From Methanohalophilus mahii DSM 5219 (lineage in GTDB: Archaea > Halobacteriota > Methanosarcinia > Methanosarcinales > Methanosarcinaceae): a DNA stretch of 64,000 nucleotides. The first letter of the stretch is position 1, and each line of letters opens with the position of its first letter. The position numbers were made by a program, and so were the translations under genes. Under the pieces are notes generated by a model that searched no databases, had not been told where the DNA came from, and saw only the letters and a program-made list of their open reading frames with translations. Location of the stretch: the NCBI RefSeq assembly GCF_000025865.1, contig NC_014002.1, forward strand, positions 1,550,001-1,614,000, read 5' to 3'. Shown here piece after piece: positions 8,162 through 16,065 of the stretch.

Positions 8162-9562
8162 TCAGGAAACATGCCAGTCACTGTAGACATACTCAACACC
8201 AGTATTTGATCCAACAACCCGGATTCCAATCCGATACGTCTCTCCCACAGGAACCTTCAGGTTCGAAACCTCATAAGAGACTGCTTCATCCACATCAATA
8301 TCGGGGATCTGGTCGCTTGCAACCTGGTCCCAGACCATGCCCTCCTGTGTGGCTTCAAGGGCAGTGTAAATAATGACATCTTCGGCTTTTGCAGAACCAA
8401 CATTCTCTACCTCGATATCAAGGTCAATGTAGGAAAAACGGGAATCGTGTCTTCCACCGCCTGCAAAGTCAACTGCAATTTCTGGATAGCCGGCAGTAAT
8501 GGGAATTATCCGAGCATCGGAATTCCTATATACAGTGGGAATCCTGCCCACTTCCCAGCCTGAATTTGTTGTTTCAAGGTAGAAATATTTCACTCCCAAG
8601 TAATCATAATAACTTCCGGGAAAGTCATCGCTGCCCCTTACCCCCACAGCCATATGACCGGGCAATTCAATCAGCGACACGCCATATCCCATGTCATACA
8701 AAAGTGCCGCAAGGAGGATAGAGGAATCTTCACAATCCCCGCCTCCGTGGTACATTGTTTCAAAAGGGAACCTGGGATATTCATCATAACCTGCAGAAAC
8801 ACTGTCACTGACATAAGGAAGGGACTGGACAAAAAGCATGGTTATGTAAGGAATTTCCTCCCGACCGTAACCTGCCTCCTCTGCCAGATTTTCCATTTGT
8901 AATGTGATCTGTGATATGAATGCGTCATCATAAGGGTCATTTACAAAATGCACCCAGTGACGATAACGGGTTCTCTGTGAATATAATTCATAAGCTTCTG
9001 TGTCATATCTGGCCTGGAGCTGGAATTGCCTGTCGTCATACTCCCATACATAATTCCTGGTGATTGAGTCTTTTTCAATTCTGACCGTTGGTTTCCTTTC
9101 ACTAGCCGGGGCAGGAAAATCTACATCCAGATATATTTCCGGTTTCAAAGTGTATGATAAGTCGATGACAAAGCTGTTATCGTATATACTGTCCAGTTTG
9201 ATTGAATAGATTATGAACTGCTCTTCAGGGTCCCATACATCATAACTGCGGCCAGTAAATATCTTTTTAGTACCATATTCATAGCCATCTTTCCTCAAAG
9301 ATAAGATCGAATAGCCGTCTTTTCGGTTTATATCCAGTACCTTCAAAGAATAACCATTATCAATATCAAGTATCGCAGTTTTCTTCAGGGTTGCATTGTA
9401 CACTTTTACATCAGTTTCCGGTGAATCAGGTGTAGAAACATCATCAACAGAGGTTTGATCCTCTGGAATTTCAACGGTTGAGTTTGCTTCTTCTGTGCAA
9501 CCCATAAAGGAAAGGGACAGAAAGACAATTACAAAAACAGAAGTCAATTTACTTTTTTGCAT
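8162..9562 (-). CDS. Transglutaminase-like lipoprotein
   Basis: A 466-aa exported protein. The N-terminus (KSKLTSVFVIVFLSLSFMGC) is a lipoprotein signal with Cys22 as the likely lipid site, followed by an acidic Ser/Thr-rich linker. The middle has a transglutaminase-like core: the catalytic-type Cys in GGDCEDSS (about 275), His in LPGHMAVGV (about 303) and a downstream acidic position. The C-terminus resembles a beta-rich CARDB-like domain (DLDIEVENVGSAKAEDV). It probably acts on the outer face of the membrane or in the S-layer zone as a protease or isopeptidase-like enzyme. An AGGATGTG site precedes the ATG. A second, non-lipoprotein relative is at 26311. Confidence 0.75.
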   Translation of the reverse strand: MQKSKLTSVFVIVFLSLSFMGCTEEANSTVEIPEDQTSVDDVSTPDSPETDVKVYNATLKKTAILDIDNGYSLKVLDINRKDGYSILSLRKDGYEYGTKKIFTGRSYDVWDPEEQFIIYSIKLDSIYDNSFVIDLSYTLKPEIYLDVDFPAPASERKPTVRIEKDSITRNYVWEYDDRQFQLQARYDTEAYELYSQRTRYRHWVHFVNDPYDDAFISQITLQMENLAEEAGYGREEIPYITMLFVQSLPYVSDSVSAGYDEYPRFPFETMYHGGGDCEDSSILLAALLYDMGYGVSLIELPGHMAVGVRGSDDFPGSYYDYLGVKYFYLETTNSGWEVGRIPTVYRNSDARIIPITAGYPEIAVDFAGGGRHDSRFSYIDLDIEVENVGSAKAEDVIIYTALEATQEGMVWDQVASDQIPDIDVDEAVSYEVSNLKVPVGETYRIGIRVVGSNTGVEYVYSDWHVS

Positions 9563-10117
9563 GACACATCCTGATTGATCTCAAAATTGAAATATACCAT
9601 TGACATTGGTTTACCAAAGCCTAAGATTCAGCTTATTTCAAAAAACCATTCATACCTATGTACTATTTTTCAGACACCATATTCAACCACGCGAAGAATC
9701 GTTCTATTCTATGTGCCTCTATTCTGATATGAGCCATAATCTATTCTTGTAGGTCTGCATCTTTATCCAGGATTTTTATTCCTGATATTTATTGGAATGA
9801 TCAATACCTGACTATTTTTTGAATTATAATTCTTTGCAGAGTCCCGATTTTCTAATGGTAGAATAATCAACTCTAAAGTAAATGAATGCTGCGTTACATC
9901 CATTGGGTATATCCCATGAATATACTTGATATTATGTGATTCAAGGATACATAACGTCCTTATTCTCAAATTTTTCGAGTGGAAACCAAGGTGATGTCGG
10001 ATTTTTCGACCACAATTACCCTCCATTTCATACTGCCAAAAAATCCGATAAAGACATGAGGAGAACTATAATTCCCCCCTCTCCTCAGAATTGCTTTCTG
10101 CTAAAAATAGGCTTATT
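9563..10117. other. Gene-free stretch with a 10-bp inverted repeat
   Basis: No supported gene. A perfect inverted repeat TCGGATTTTT (9997-10006) / AAAAATCCGA (10039-10048) with a 32-base loop lies about 70 bases beyond the AhpD-like gene end and could be a terminator or a remnant. An 87-codon minus-strand frame at 9763-10026 runs through it but has no recognisable content. Confidence 0.4.
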
Positions 10118-10396
10118 TTACTTTTCCTTCTGGTCAACATGTCGCAGTCCTGACCCCAGACGAACCAGTGATGCTACCAGAATTGCTTCTTCGATTTCGG
10201 AATCTTTTAAACCTGCATTGCGAGCAAAATTTTTGTGGTGGGATACACATTCATCACATCCCACAGCCACAGCACTTGCAAGAGCCAGCAGTTTTTTAGT
10301 TTTATTATCGATGGCACCATCCTGCATGATGGTATCTTTTAAGTTCGAGAAGTCCTTTTCCCAGTTCGACTTTTTGTCATCCATAGAAATAGTCAT
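10118..10396 (-). CDS. Carboxymuconolactone decarboxylase/AhpD-like protein
   Basis: A 92-aa protein with the AhpD-type redox motif: an acidic helix, then CDECVSHHKNFARNAG (CxxC followed three residues later by His), then the EIEEAILVASLVRLGSG helix. Family members are small all-helical proteins with alkylhydroperoxidase or thiol-disulfide activity; many small ones are uncharacterised. Its start overlaps the stop of the upstream regulator gene by four bases (ATGA), so the two are co-transcribed and translationally coupled. The role is probably redox or detoxification under control of the regulator. Confidence 0.8.
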   Translation of the reverse strand: MTISMDDKKSNWEKDFSNLKDTIMQDGAIDNKTKKLLALASAVAVGCDECVSHHKNFARNAGLKDSEIEEAILVASLVRLGSGLRHVDQKEK

Positions 10397-10737
10397 TTAT
10401 GTCCTCCGCTTTTTACATTTTCCATATATGCTTCTGCCCGGGGAGAAGGAAAATACACGATAATTCCGTTTTTCTCCTCTTTCTCAACGTAAAGGGCATT
10501 TTCCAACATTCCTATATGGAACTTGGCCTCCATTTTGTTCAGCTCCATTTCATTTTGCAAATCCTCGAGACTCATGGGTGATTCAAGTAAAAGAGATAGT
10601 ATTTTTCTGCGGATGTTATTCTGAAGTGTTTTTAGCCCGGTGCTGTGATCTTCAGTTGGGTTGCGGTTGAGTTTACCTTCTTTTCTGACTTTACTAAGCC
10701 ATTCCTCTTTTCTTTTCTTCAGATCTTCATCAGACAT
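10393..10737 (-). CDS. Winged-helix transcriptional regulator (ArsR-like)
   Basis: A 114-aa protein. After a charged N-terminal helix (DEDLKKRKEEWLSKVRKEGK) comes a winged helix domain, LQNNIRRKILSLLLESPMSLEDLQNEMELNKMEAKFHIGMLENALYVEKEEKNG in outline, with a helix-turn-helix and a wing ending GIIVYFPSPRAEAYME. There are no metal-binding cysteines, so a metal sensor role is unlikely. It shares an operon with the AhpD-like gene (ATGA overlap) and probably controls it. The start ATG at 10737 is preferred; a frame three codons longer exists. Confidence 0.7.
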   Translation of the reverse strand: MSDEDLKKRKEEWLSKVRKEGKLNRNPTEDHSTGLKTLQNNIRRKILSLLLESPMSLEDLQNEMELNKMEAKFHIGMLENALYVEKEEKNGIIVYFPSPRAEAYMENVKSGGHK

Positions 10738-10807
10738 AGCAATCAATCATATGCATCCATCATCAACTATATTTTTTGTGGTATTTTGCATGAAATTAGC
10801 ATTCAGC

Positions 10808-10975
10808 TAATTTTCCCATCTTCTAGATGTCAAGCAGAGTGTATCAAGGATCAGGAATCGTGTTATTGCCAGAGTCTTCAGAGAACTTGACCTAATAGAT
10901 CAGTAGGGTAGTGGTTTCCGCCTTATCCTGAAGGAAGCTGAAGAACCTGGAAGGCCTTATAACCTATCTCTTTGA
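10808..10975 (+). pseudogene. Decayed C-terminus of an AlbA_2/RecG-like ATP-binding protein
   Basis: Reading the plus strand in the frame of 10808 gives SVSRIRNRVIARVFREL, DLIDQ, an in-frame TAG at 10904-10906, then GSGFRLILKEAEEPGRP and a TGA at 10973. Intact relatives read RNxVIARVFRELxLIEQWGSGxRRI, so the TAG sits where Trp (TGG) is expected. This is the C-terminal winged-helix piece of the Schlafen/AlbA_2-type transcriptional regulators often annotated as 'ATP-dependent DNA helicase RecG-like'. The N-terminal part is missing. It is a gene remnant. Confidence 0.65.
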
Positions 10976-11159
10976 CAAATTCAATAATACAGGTCTGCTC
11001 GATCCAAAAGAAGACGATGGTTTTGAAATATTCCAAGACTTATTTATAAGAAATAAACACGAATCGATATACAATGAAGTAAGATATAGATTAAAGAATG
11101 CAACTATCCCTCCACAGAACTTTGATCTAACAACATATAAAATCATAGTCACCAAATGA
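10932..11159 (+). pseudogene. Unassigned gene fragment, no start
   Basis: An open plus-strand frame of 75 codons overlaps the AlbA_2-like remnant in another frame, has no plausible start, and ends FDLTTYKIIVTK then TGA. The composition (ITYLFDKFNNTGLLDPKEDDGFEIFQDL) looks like real protein rather than noise. It may be the tail of the same decayed gene after a frameshift or a different remnant. I do not recognise the family. Confidence 0.35.
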
Positions 11160-11370
11160 ATCAATCTGGTTCTTGATAGGAGTGGAACCAAAAAGTCATA
11201 CATATTCAACTTGCTTATCCGAATGAAAAAGGATTTGATGAAATGAAATCTAAGTAAATGAGCAAAGAATCAGGGAAATACACCTAACCATCACTCCTTT
11301 TCATATTCGTGCTTTCCCTGATTCATGTGGGTTTATTCTTAAAAATATAAGTCCAAGAACTTATACCCCT

Positions 11371-11499
11371 TCAGTCCTTCCGCTTCTTTTCTTCTTCAAG
11401 AACAAACTTCTTTCCACAAAGGTCACATTTCCCATCCTCTGTTACATTTGGTTGTCTTGGTGCATCACCACCACAAACTCCACATTTTACCATTTCCAT
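11371..11499 (-). CDS. Small zinc-ribbon protein
   Basis: A 42-aa protein beginning MEMVKCGVCGG with two CxxC knuckles (KCGVCGG and KCDLCGKK) 16 residues apart, followed by a strongly charged tail (LEEEKKRKD). This is the pattern of a minimal zinc ribbon. The start has a very strong GGGAGGTG ribosome binding site, which supports it being a real gene despite its size. It stands alone between decayed sequence and tRNA-Thr. Function unknown; binding to nucleic acid or a protein partner is only a guess. Confidence 0.7.
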   Translation of the reverse strand: MEMVKCGVCGGDAPRQPNVTEDGKCDLCGKKFVLEEEKKRKD

Positions 11500-11663
11500 C
11501 ACCTCCCACAAACTATATACGGCTAAAAGTTTGGGCGACAATGGATATATAATTGATCATCCTCAAAAAAAGATTATTATGTAGAAGTATATTATGAATT
11601 TGATACATCCATATAAATCTCATTGGACAATGTGTCAAGATATATATTGGCCTGAAAATAGAA

Positions 11664-11735
11664 AGCCTCGGGCGGGATTCGAACCCGCGACCTCGTCCTT
11701 ACCAAGGACGCACTACACCCCTAAGCCACCGAGGC
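11664..11735 (-). tRNA. tRNA-Thr (GGT)
   Basis: Minus-strand cloverleaf of 72 nt: acceptor GCCTCGG/CCGAGGC, anticodon stem CGTCC/GGACG with loop TTGGTAA giving GGT, T arm GCGGGTTCGAATCCCGC. The discriminator is T, as expected for archaeal tRNA-Thr. CCA is not encoded. Confidence 0.95.
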
Positions 11736-11805
11736 ACGCTTTTCTTGACTGCGACCCCTCAATAGGAGTGATACCATAATAAGTTTTCGGTTTTCCGGAT
11801 GTGGT

Positions 11806-12324
11806 TCAGAGCGACCAGCGACCATCTGCAGGGAAGCGTTCTTTGATCCACATGAGTGTGTCATTGTGGTGCACAATACGATAGGTCCTTGAGAGATAAT
11901 CGGGACTGCCGAAAAGAGGGCCATCAGCCTCCATCTGTATGGTATCAAAGTCCCTGCGGGTTTCCATGCCGTAATTGCGCAGGATCTTACCAATCGGTAT
12001 ATCGGCACGCATCATGTCCCTGCGAACCTCTTCTGGCATTCGGCCTATAGGAGAGAGGGAAACCGCATGAACATAAGGGACACCATCCGCCACCAATCGC
12101 ACGGTGCGATGATTCACTTCTTCGCCAATAGCCACATCCAAAAGCCCGGCCATTTCCTCATCTGCTTTTACAAGATGCTGATCCTCGGTAATTACCTCAA
12201 CTTCGTGGCGGGTCATAATCTCCAGCAGGAAGGTGACAGAACCATCGGTACCTGCACAGACACGCAGGCATGTGGGAATCTCAAAAGCCTTGAGATCCCT
12301 GAGAAAGTCACGATTGACAAACAC
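11806..12324 (-). CDS. Chorismate lyase (UbiC-like, DUF98)
   Basis: A 172-aa protein of the chorismate pyruvate-lyase fold: conserved RxxxL and ITEDQHLVKADEEMAGLL, then VNHRTVRLV, SLSPIGRMP and the C-terminal RTYRIVHHNDTLMWIKERFP. In methanogens this family (the MJ0807 type) releases 4-hydroxybenzoate from chorismate, the aromatic precursor of methanopterin, so a role in C1-carrier synthesis is likely. The start appears to be GTG at 12324. It lies 11 bases behind the DUF5611-like gene, so the two probably share a transcript. Confidence 0.75.
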   Translation of the reverse strand: MFVNRDFLRDLKAFEIPTCLRVCAGTDGSVTFLLEIMTRHEVEVITEDQHLVKADEEMAGLLDVAIGEEVNHRTVRLVADGVPYVHAVSLSPIGRMPEEVRRDMMRADIPIGKILRNYGMETRRDFDTIQMEADGPLFGSPDYLSRTYRIVHHNDTLMWIKERFPADGRWSL

Positions 12325-12335
12325 GTATGAACCTA

Positions 12336-12647
12336 TTATTTGGAAACTGCCTTCTTGGCATTCTTAACTCTTTCCTTGGCAGTGTAACCAGTAGCCTTAT
12401 AGAGAAAATTGCGGAATCTCTTGTTAGTATCAAGAATTACCTCATCCGGGACACCTTCAGCTTCAGAATTCGTGTCAACTACAAGTTTCTTACCGTTCAT
12501 CCACACAGAAAGTTCTTTCATGACACCGTATGAAGTAACCAATTTATCCCCTTTTCTGGATATATCGGAAGGGAAACATTCCTCAAGCACTTCATAGATA
12601 CGTTCAATATCAGGTGAATGACCACGTTTTAATTTGTATTCCTGCAT
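12336..12647 (-). CDS. Conserved archaeal protein, DUF5611-like
   Basis: A 103-aa soluble protein (MQEYKLKRGHSPDIERIYEVL at the start, KERVKNAKKAVSK at the end) with alternating short helices and strands and a basic tail. It resembles the DUF5611 family found in methanogens. No catalytic motif is recognisable. It is the first gene of a pair with the chorismate lyase. Function unknown. Confidence 0.6.
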   Translation of the reverse strand: MQEYKLKRGHSPDIERIYEVLEECFPSDISRKGDKLVTSYGVMKELSVWMNGKKLVVDTNSEAEGVPDEVILDTNKRFRNFLYKATGYTAKERVKNAKKAVSK

Positions 12648-12801
12648 GTCAATCGATTAATTACATACCGGCAGACATGGATAAATGTTTTGGTCTAAGA
12701 AAATGATTCGAAGTTGAACCGTATAAAAAACAAACAAATAAAGTATAATCATTCATATATAGAAATAATATTTAAATACTTTAATATCATAGGTCCATTT
12801 C

Positions 12802-12887
12802 GTAATGAGCAAGGCTGAAAAGCAGCTTTCATATCGTACCACCACCATACCACCAATCTGCTTTTTTTACGATACCTTGCTCATTAC
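12802..12887 (-). repeat. Hairpin repeat element, copy C
   Basis: The outer arms GTAATGAGCAAGG (12802-12814) and CCTTGCTCATTAC (12875-12887) are perfect complements over 13 bases. The inner arms AAAAGCAG (12818-12825) and CTGCTTTT (12858-12865) are perfect over 8. On the minus strand the loop reads TGGTGGTGGTACGATATGAA, as in copy A. Stem bases differ from A at several positions but pairing is kept. It starts about 14 bases past the stop of the radical SAM gene at 12901, so on the minus strand it lies in that gene's 3' region. Confidence 0.65.
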
Positions 12888-12900
12888 CTGATCGTAAAAA

Positions 12901-13599
12901 TTACCCATTAGCAATTATCTTGCGCCCTTTTTCTCCCACAATTATTACACGGGGCACCTGTTCTACAATAATATTGGCAAGGCTTTCCATATCCTCCCAT
13001 GCAGGCACAGGCGAGGTGTATCCTGCAAAAGGAAGATCAAATTCAGGATTGCTTAGGAATTGATAAAGAAGTACCTCAGAAGCTCCTTCCATAACAGGCA
13101 ACATCCTCTTCACGGATTCTTCAGTAACATAGCCGGGAATTACACGAACCCAGAGCCGCAACCATCTGGTTTTAGCAATATCTATCGATGTTTTGAGATT
13201 TTCAACATATTGTTTTACCCTTTTGGAGGAAAGTCCTGTAAGTTCCTCAAGTGCAGCCGTATCTTCAAGTGGAGCTTTTAATTCCAGAACAAAACCTTTT
13301 ACAAAGGGAAGTGATTGTTCCATTACTTCAGGTTTCATTCCATCTGACTTTAGAATAATCTCCACTCCCATTGAATACAACCGCTCAAGCAACGGGATTA
13401 GATCCTTCTGGAGAGTGGGTTCGGCCCCTCCGATAAAAACCTTCTTTACAGCCGAATTGCTAACAAAGTCCACAACTTCATCTATACTGTATTCCTCAAA
13501 GGGTTGCCTGATATGAATACAATAGGGGCATTTCAGGTTACATCCAAAAAAATCCAGATGTACCTGTTCTCCCTTTAAACTCATATTAATAAGGCGCAT
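12901..13599 (-). CDS. Radical SAM protein
   Basis: A 232-aa compact radical SAM enzyme with the CNLKCPYC cluster motif (C20, C24, C27), a GGAEPTLQKDLIPLL segment matching the GGE-type SAM-binding motif, and the ELKAP strand. It is short and lacks extra cysteine clusters at the C-terminus, resembling archaeal activating-enzyme-like proteins of unknown substrate. It stands apart from its neighbours; hairpin repeat C follows its stop. The reaction is not known. Confidence 0.75.
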   Translation of the reverse strand: MRLINMSLKGEQVHLDFFGCNLKCPYCIHIRQPFEEYSIDEVVDFVSNSAVKKVFIGGAEPTLQKDLIPLLERLYSMGVEIILKSDGMKPEVMEQSLPFVKGFVLELKAPLEDTAALEELTGLSSKRVKQYVENLKTSIDIAKTRWLRLWVRVIPGYVTEESVKRMLPVMEGASEVLLYQFLSNPEFDLPFAGYTSPVPAWEDMESLANIIVEQVPRVIIVGEKGRKIIANG

Positions 13600-13734
13600 T
13601 TTATATTCCCACTAATAACAATAAATGTGAATATATATCAAACTTTCTAAAATCGAATTACGCCCGTAACCATGGACAAATTATAATACCAGAAAAACCA
13701 ATTTAGCCTCAAGATATGCGTTACGGGTGAACTT

Positions 13735-14031
13735 ATGGTAAAAAAACTGACCATCGAAGACCTAAAACTGAGCAAGGAGAAAATGGAAGATGAGATGGGA
13801 GCTGAAATCGAAGGGCTGTATGACCTAGTAATCCCTCCGGGCACTCCTTCATACCTGGTCTATGACCTTGTTGAAGAATTCGATCTTGAACCCCTTGAGA
13901 GAAAGATAGGTGTAAACATTGTTGAATGTGATGAAAGGGAAGTTATAGTACTCAGGGGAGAATTGGAAGCCGTTCAGGCAGCAGAACAGTATCTTTATGA
14001 TGAATTGAAAGCCTACGTGGGATCCGAATGA
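13735..14031 (+). CDS. Conserved small archaeal protein
   Basis: A 98-aa acidic protein without cysteines or membrane segments. The middle (IPPGTPSYLVYDLVEEFDLEPLERKIGVNIVECDEREVIVLRG in outline) and the C-terminal helix VQAAEQYLYDELKAYV suggest an alpha/beta fold. It has a GGGTGA ribosome binding site 5 bases before the ATG. It converges with the methanogenesis marker 2 gene, the two stops being two bases apart. I do not recognise the family; function unknown. Confidence 0.65.
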   Translation: MVKKLTIEDLKLSKEKMEDEMGAEIEGLYDLVIPPGTPSYLVYDLVEEFDLEPLERKIGVNIVECDEREVIVLRGELEAVQAAEQYLYDELKAYVGSE

Positions 14032-14033
14032 AA

Positions 14034-15011
14034 TTACTCTTTGATCCCCGTTATTAAATCCTTGCTGAAATCAAAAACATCTGCTAAATCTTTACCATCG
14101 GTTACTTTCACACAACAACTATCATCAATTTTCCCGATGACTGCAGCAGTGATACCCACTTCTTCGAATACATTCAGGCATTCATCAACATTTTCCGTTT
14201 TTGCGGTCACAATGTAACCGGTTGCGGGATAAATCATCAGCCACTGGTCCAGGGCAACATCTGCAGGTTTAGGGATTTGCCGCAGGTCTACCTCTGCACC
14301 CACCATGCTGGTCTCACAAAGCATTCCAAGTGTACCTATGGTTCCCGGATTACTGATGTCCTTGCCGGCGGTCACAAGGTGCTTTTCGCCGATCTTTTGC
14401 ATTATCATGAACCGGGAGCGAACGGTTTCAGAATCCTTGAAAGAAGTTGTATCCCAGCTATAAGGAGAATTTTTCCCCACACGACCATCCATATCATAGC
14501 CGACAATAACTGTATCACCCACACAGGCGGTGTCACTGCGGATGACACAATCCTTCTTTGCGATTCCTATAATGGAGACTGACAGTGAATTGTAAGGTGT
14601 GTCAGGATGCAGATGGCCTCCAACCATAGGCACACCAAATTTTCTCACACCGTCTTTCATACCTTGCAACATACCGTCACATACATCCTTGTGAGAAGAA
14701 GACATCACATTAACCATGGCAAGCGGCCGTGCCCCCATAGCAGATATATCGTTAATATTTACAACAACAGAAGTATAACCCGTCCACCACGGACTTGCTT
14801 CTGTGATCCTGCCCCATATCCCATCAGCCGCAAACAGGATGACTTCATCGCCACCAATATCAATTATTGCAGCGTCATCACCCATATCAACGACAGTACC
14901 CCCATAACTTTCCCTCACGTCATCAAACATACGTGCAATGTCTGCGATAGGTGCTTTGCGGGATACACCCTCAAAGTCGTGCAACTTTTGGGCAAGGGTA
15001 TGTACATCCAA
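14034..15011 (-). CDS. Methanogenesis marker protein 2 (AIR-synthase-like)
   Basis: A 325-aa protein of the PurM/ThiL/SelD superfamily: an N-terminal IADIARMF, the phosphate-binding DMGDDAAI motif (about residues 42-49), NINDISAMGARPLAMVNV, GGHLHPDTPYNSLSV, and a C-terminal AIRS domain with NPGTIGTLGML. Length and motifs match methanogenesis marker protein 2, which occurs across methanogens and whose product is unknown; superfamily members use ATP to make acyl- or seleno-phosphates. The start is TTG at 15011 with GAGGAG about 9 bases before it. It lies 12 bases behind nifB and is probably co-transcribed. Confidence 0.8.
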   Translation of the reverse strand: MDVHTLAQKLHDFEGVSRKAPIADIARMFDDVRESYGGTVVDMGDDAAIIDIGGDEVILFAADGIWGRITEASPWWTGYTSVVVNINDISAMGARPLAMVNVMSSSHKDVCDGMLQGMKDGVRKFGVPMVGGHLHPDTPYNSLSVSIIGIAKKDCVIRSDTACVGDTVIVGYDMDGRVGKNSPYSWDTTSFKDSETVRSRFMIMQKIGEKHLVTAGKDISNPGTIGTLGMLCETSMVGAEVDLRQIPKPADVALDQWLMIYPATGYIVTAKTENVDECLNVFEEVGITAAVIGKIDDSCCVKVTDGKDLADVFDFSKDLITGIKE

Positions 15012-15023
15012 TTGAAAAACTCC

Positions 15024-15992
15024 TCATTTATTCAGACGCATCATCAGAAGATTTTTTTTGACGGATTCGGCCTTTTTAAGAGCATCGACTTTAACCATAT
15101 TACGACGTTCCTCGCTCATTTGAGAAAGATCTTTACCCAGAAGCCCATAAGCATCGGACCGACACTGGCGACAGTGGCGCATTTGTTGAACATATGGTTC
15201 ACAGGAATCCTGTACAGCTTTGCGTTCCTGTGGAGTAGGAGCAGTCCAGTCAGCAAAATCGGCCTGACATATAAGAGGCATAACATTCATGATATACACA
15301 CCCATGTCATTGAGTTTCTGTGCAATCTCGATAATATGATCCTCATTGATACCCGGAACAAGCACCGTGTTGATCTTAACAACCAGTCCTGCTTCCACAG
15401 CCTTGCGGATACCTTCAAGCTGGTTTTCAAGAAGAATGCTGGCTCCTTCGACACCCCGGTAGGTTTTACCATTATAGTTTACATGATCCACAATTTTTGC
15501 CCCTATTTCAGGGTCAATGGCATTCAAAGTAACAGTTAATGTGGAAACGCCGGAATCCAGGACATCCTGTATCCTGGCAGGCAGAGCCAGACCATTGGTA
15601 CTCAGGCAGAGAGTGACATCCGGGAAATGTTGTTTTATAAGTTTGAAAGTCTCAAAGGTTTCCTCATTTGCAAGAGGATCACCCGGACCGGCGATACCCA
15701 CGACTTTAATGAAAGGATATTCTTCCAATACCTTTTGTGTTTTTTCAAGTGCCTGTTGTGGATTTAAAACTTCACTTGTGACTCCGGGCCGACTTTCATT
15801 TACGCAATCATATTTACGGTCACAGTATTTACATTTAATATTGCATTTAGGAGCCACCGACAGATGAATCCTTCCAAATTTATGTTGTGCATCCTTGTTA
15901 TAGCAGGGATGCTGGGCAATAAGCCTCTTTATCGAGTCCCGGTCTTCTTCCGACAGACATTCCTCAGGGTCCTTTCCGCTCTCTGTGGCCAA
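15024..15992 (-). CDS. nifB: NifB radical SAM cofactor maturase
   Basis: A 322-aa NifB: HPCYNKDAQHKFGRIHLSVAP, then the radical SAM motif CNIKCKYC (C50, C54, C57), the extra Cys in the KYDCVNESRPG segment, GIAGPGDPLAN, and the C-terminal HCRQCRSDAYGLLGKD that binds a further cluster. NifB builds the carbide-centred NifB-co precursor of nitrogenase cofactors. It lacks the NifX-like domain of bacterial proteins, as is usual in archaea. No nifHDK is in the window; here nifB sits upstream of methanogenesis marker 2. The start is TTG at 15992 behind GTGGAGG. Confidence 0.85.
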   Translation of the reverse strand: MATESGKDPEECLSEEDRDSIKRLIAQHPCYNKDAQHKFGRIHLSVAPKCNIKCKYCDRKYDCVNESRPGVTSEVLNPQQALEKTQKVLEEYPFIKVVGIAGPGDPLANEETFETFKLIKQHFPDVTLCLSTNGLALPARIQDVLDSGVSTLTVTLNAIDPEIGAKIVDHVNYNGKTYRGVEGASILLENQLEGIRKAVEAGLVVKINTVLVPGINEDHIIEIAQKLNDMGVYIMNVMPLICQADFADWTAPTPQERKAVQDSCEPYVQQMRHCRQCRSDAYGLLGKDLSQMSEERRNMVKVDALKKAESVKKNLLMMRLNK

Positions 15993-16065
15993 AATATTTC
16001 CTCCACTCTAGACAAATCTTATGTTGCTATTGAGTCACATCTAGATATAGGTTTTGGAATTCTGC

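Noticed and set aside
9763-10026. 87-codon minus-strand frame
   Set aside because: AT-rich composition, spans the inverted repeat, no motif or start signal.
10904-10906. Pyrrolysine (amber) decoding of the TAG in the AlbA_2-like frame
   Set aside because: The gene lacks its N-terminus and is frame-shifted just downstream; the aligned residue is Trp, so a nonsense mutation is simpler.
14607-15539. 310-codon plus-strand frame
   Set aside because: It lies antisense across the marker 2 and nifB genes, which are well supported; His/Thr-rich nonsense composition.
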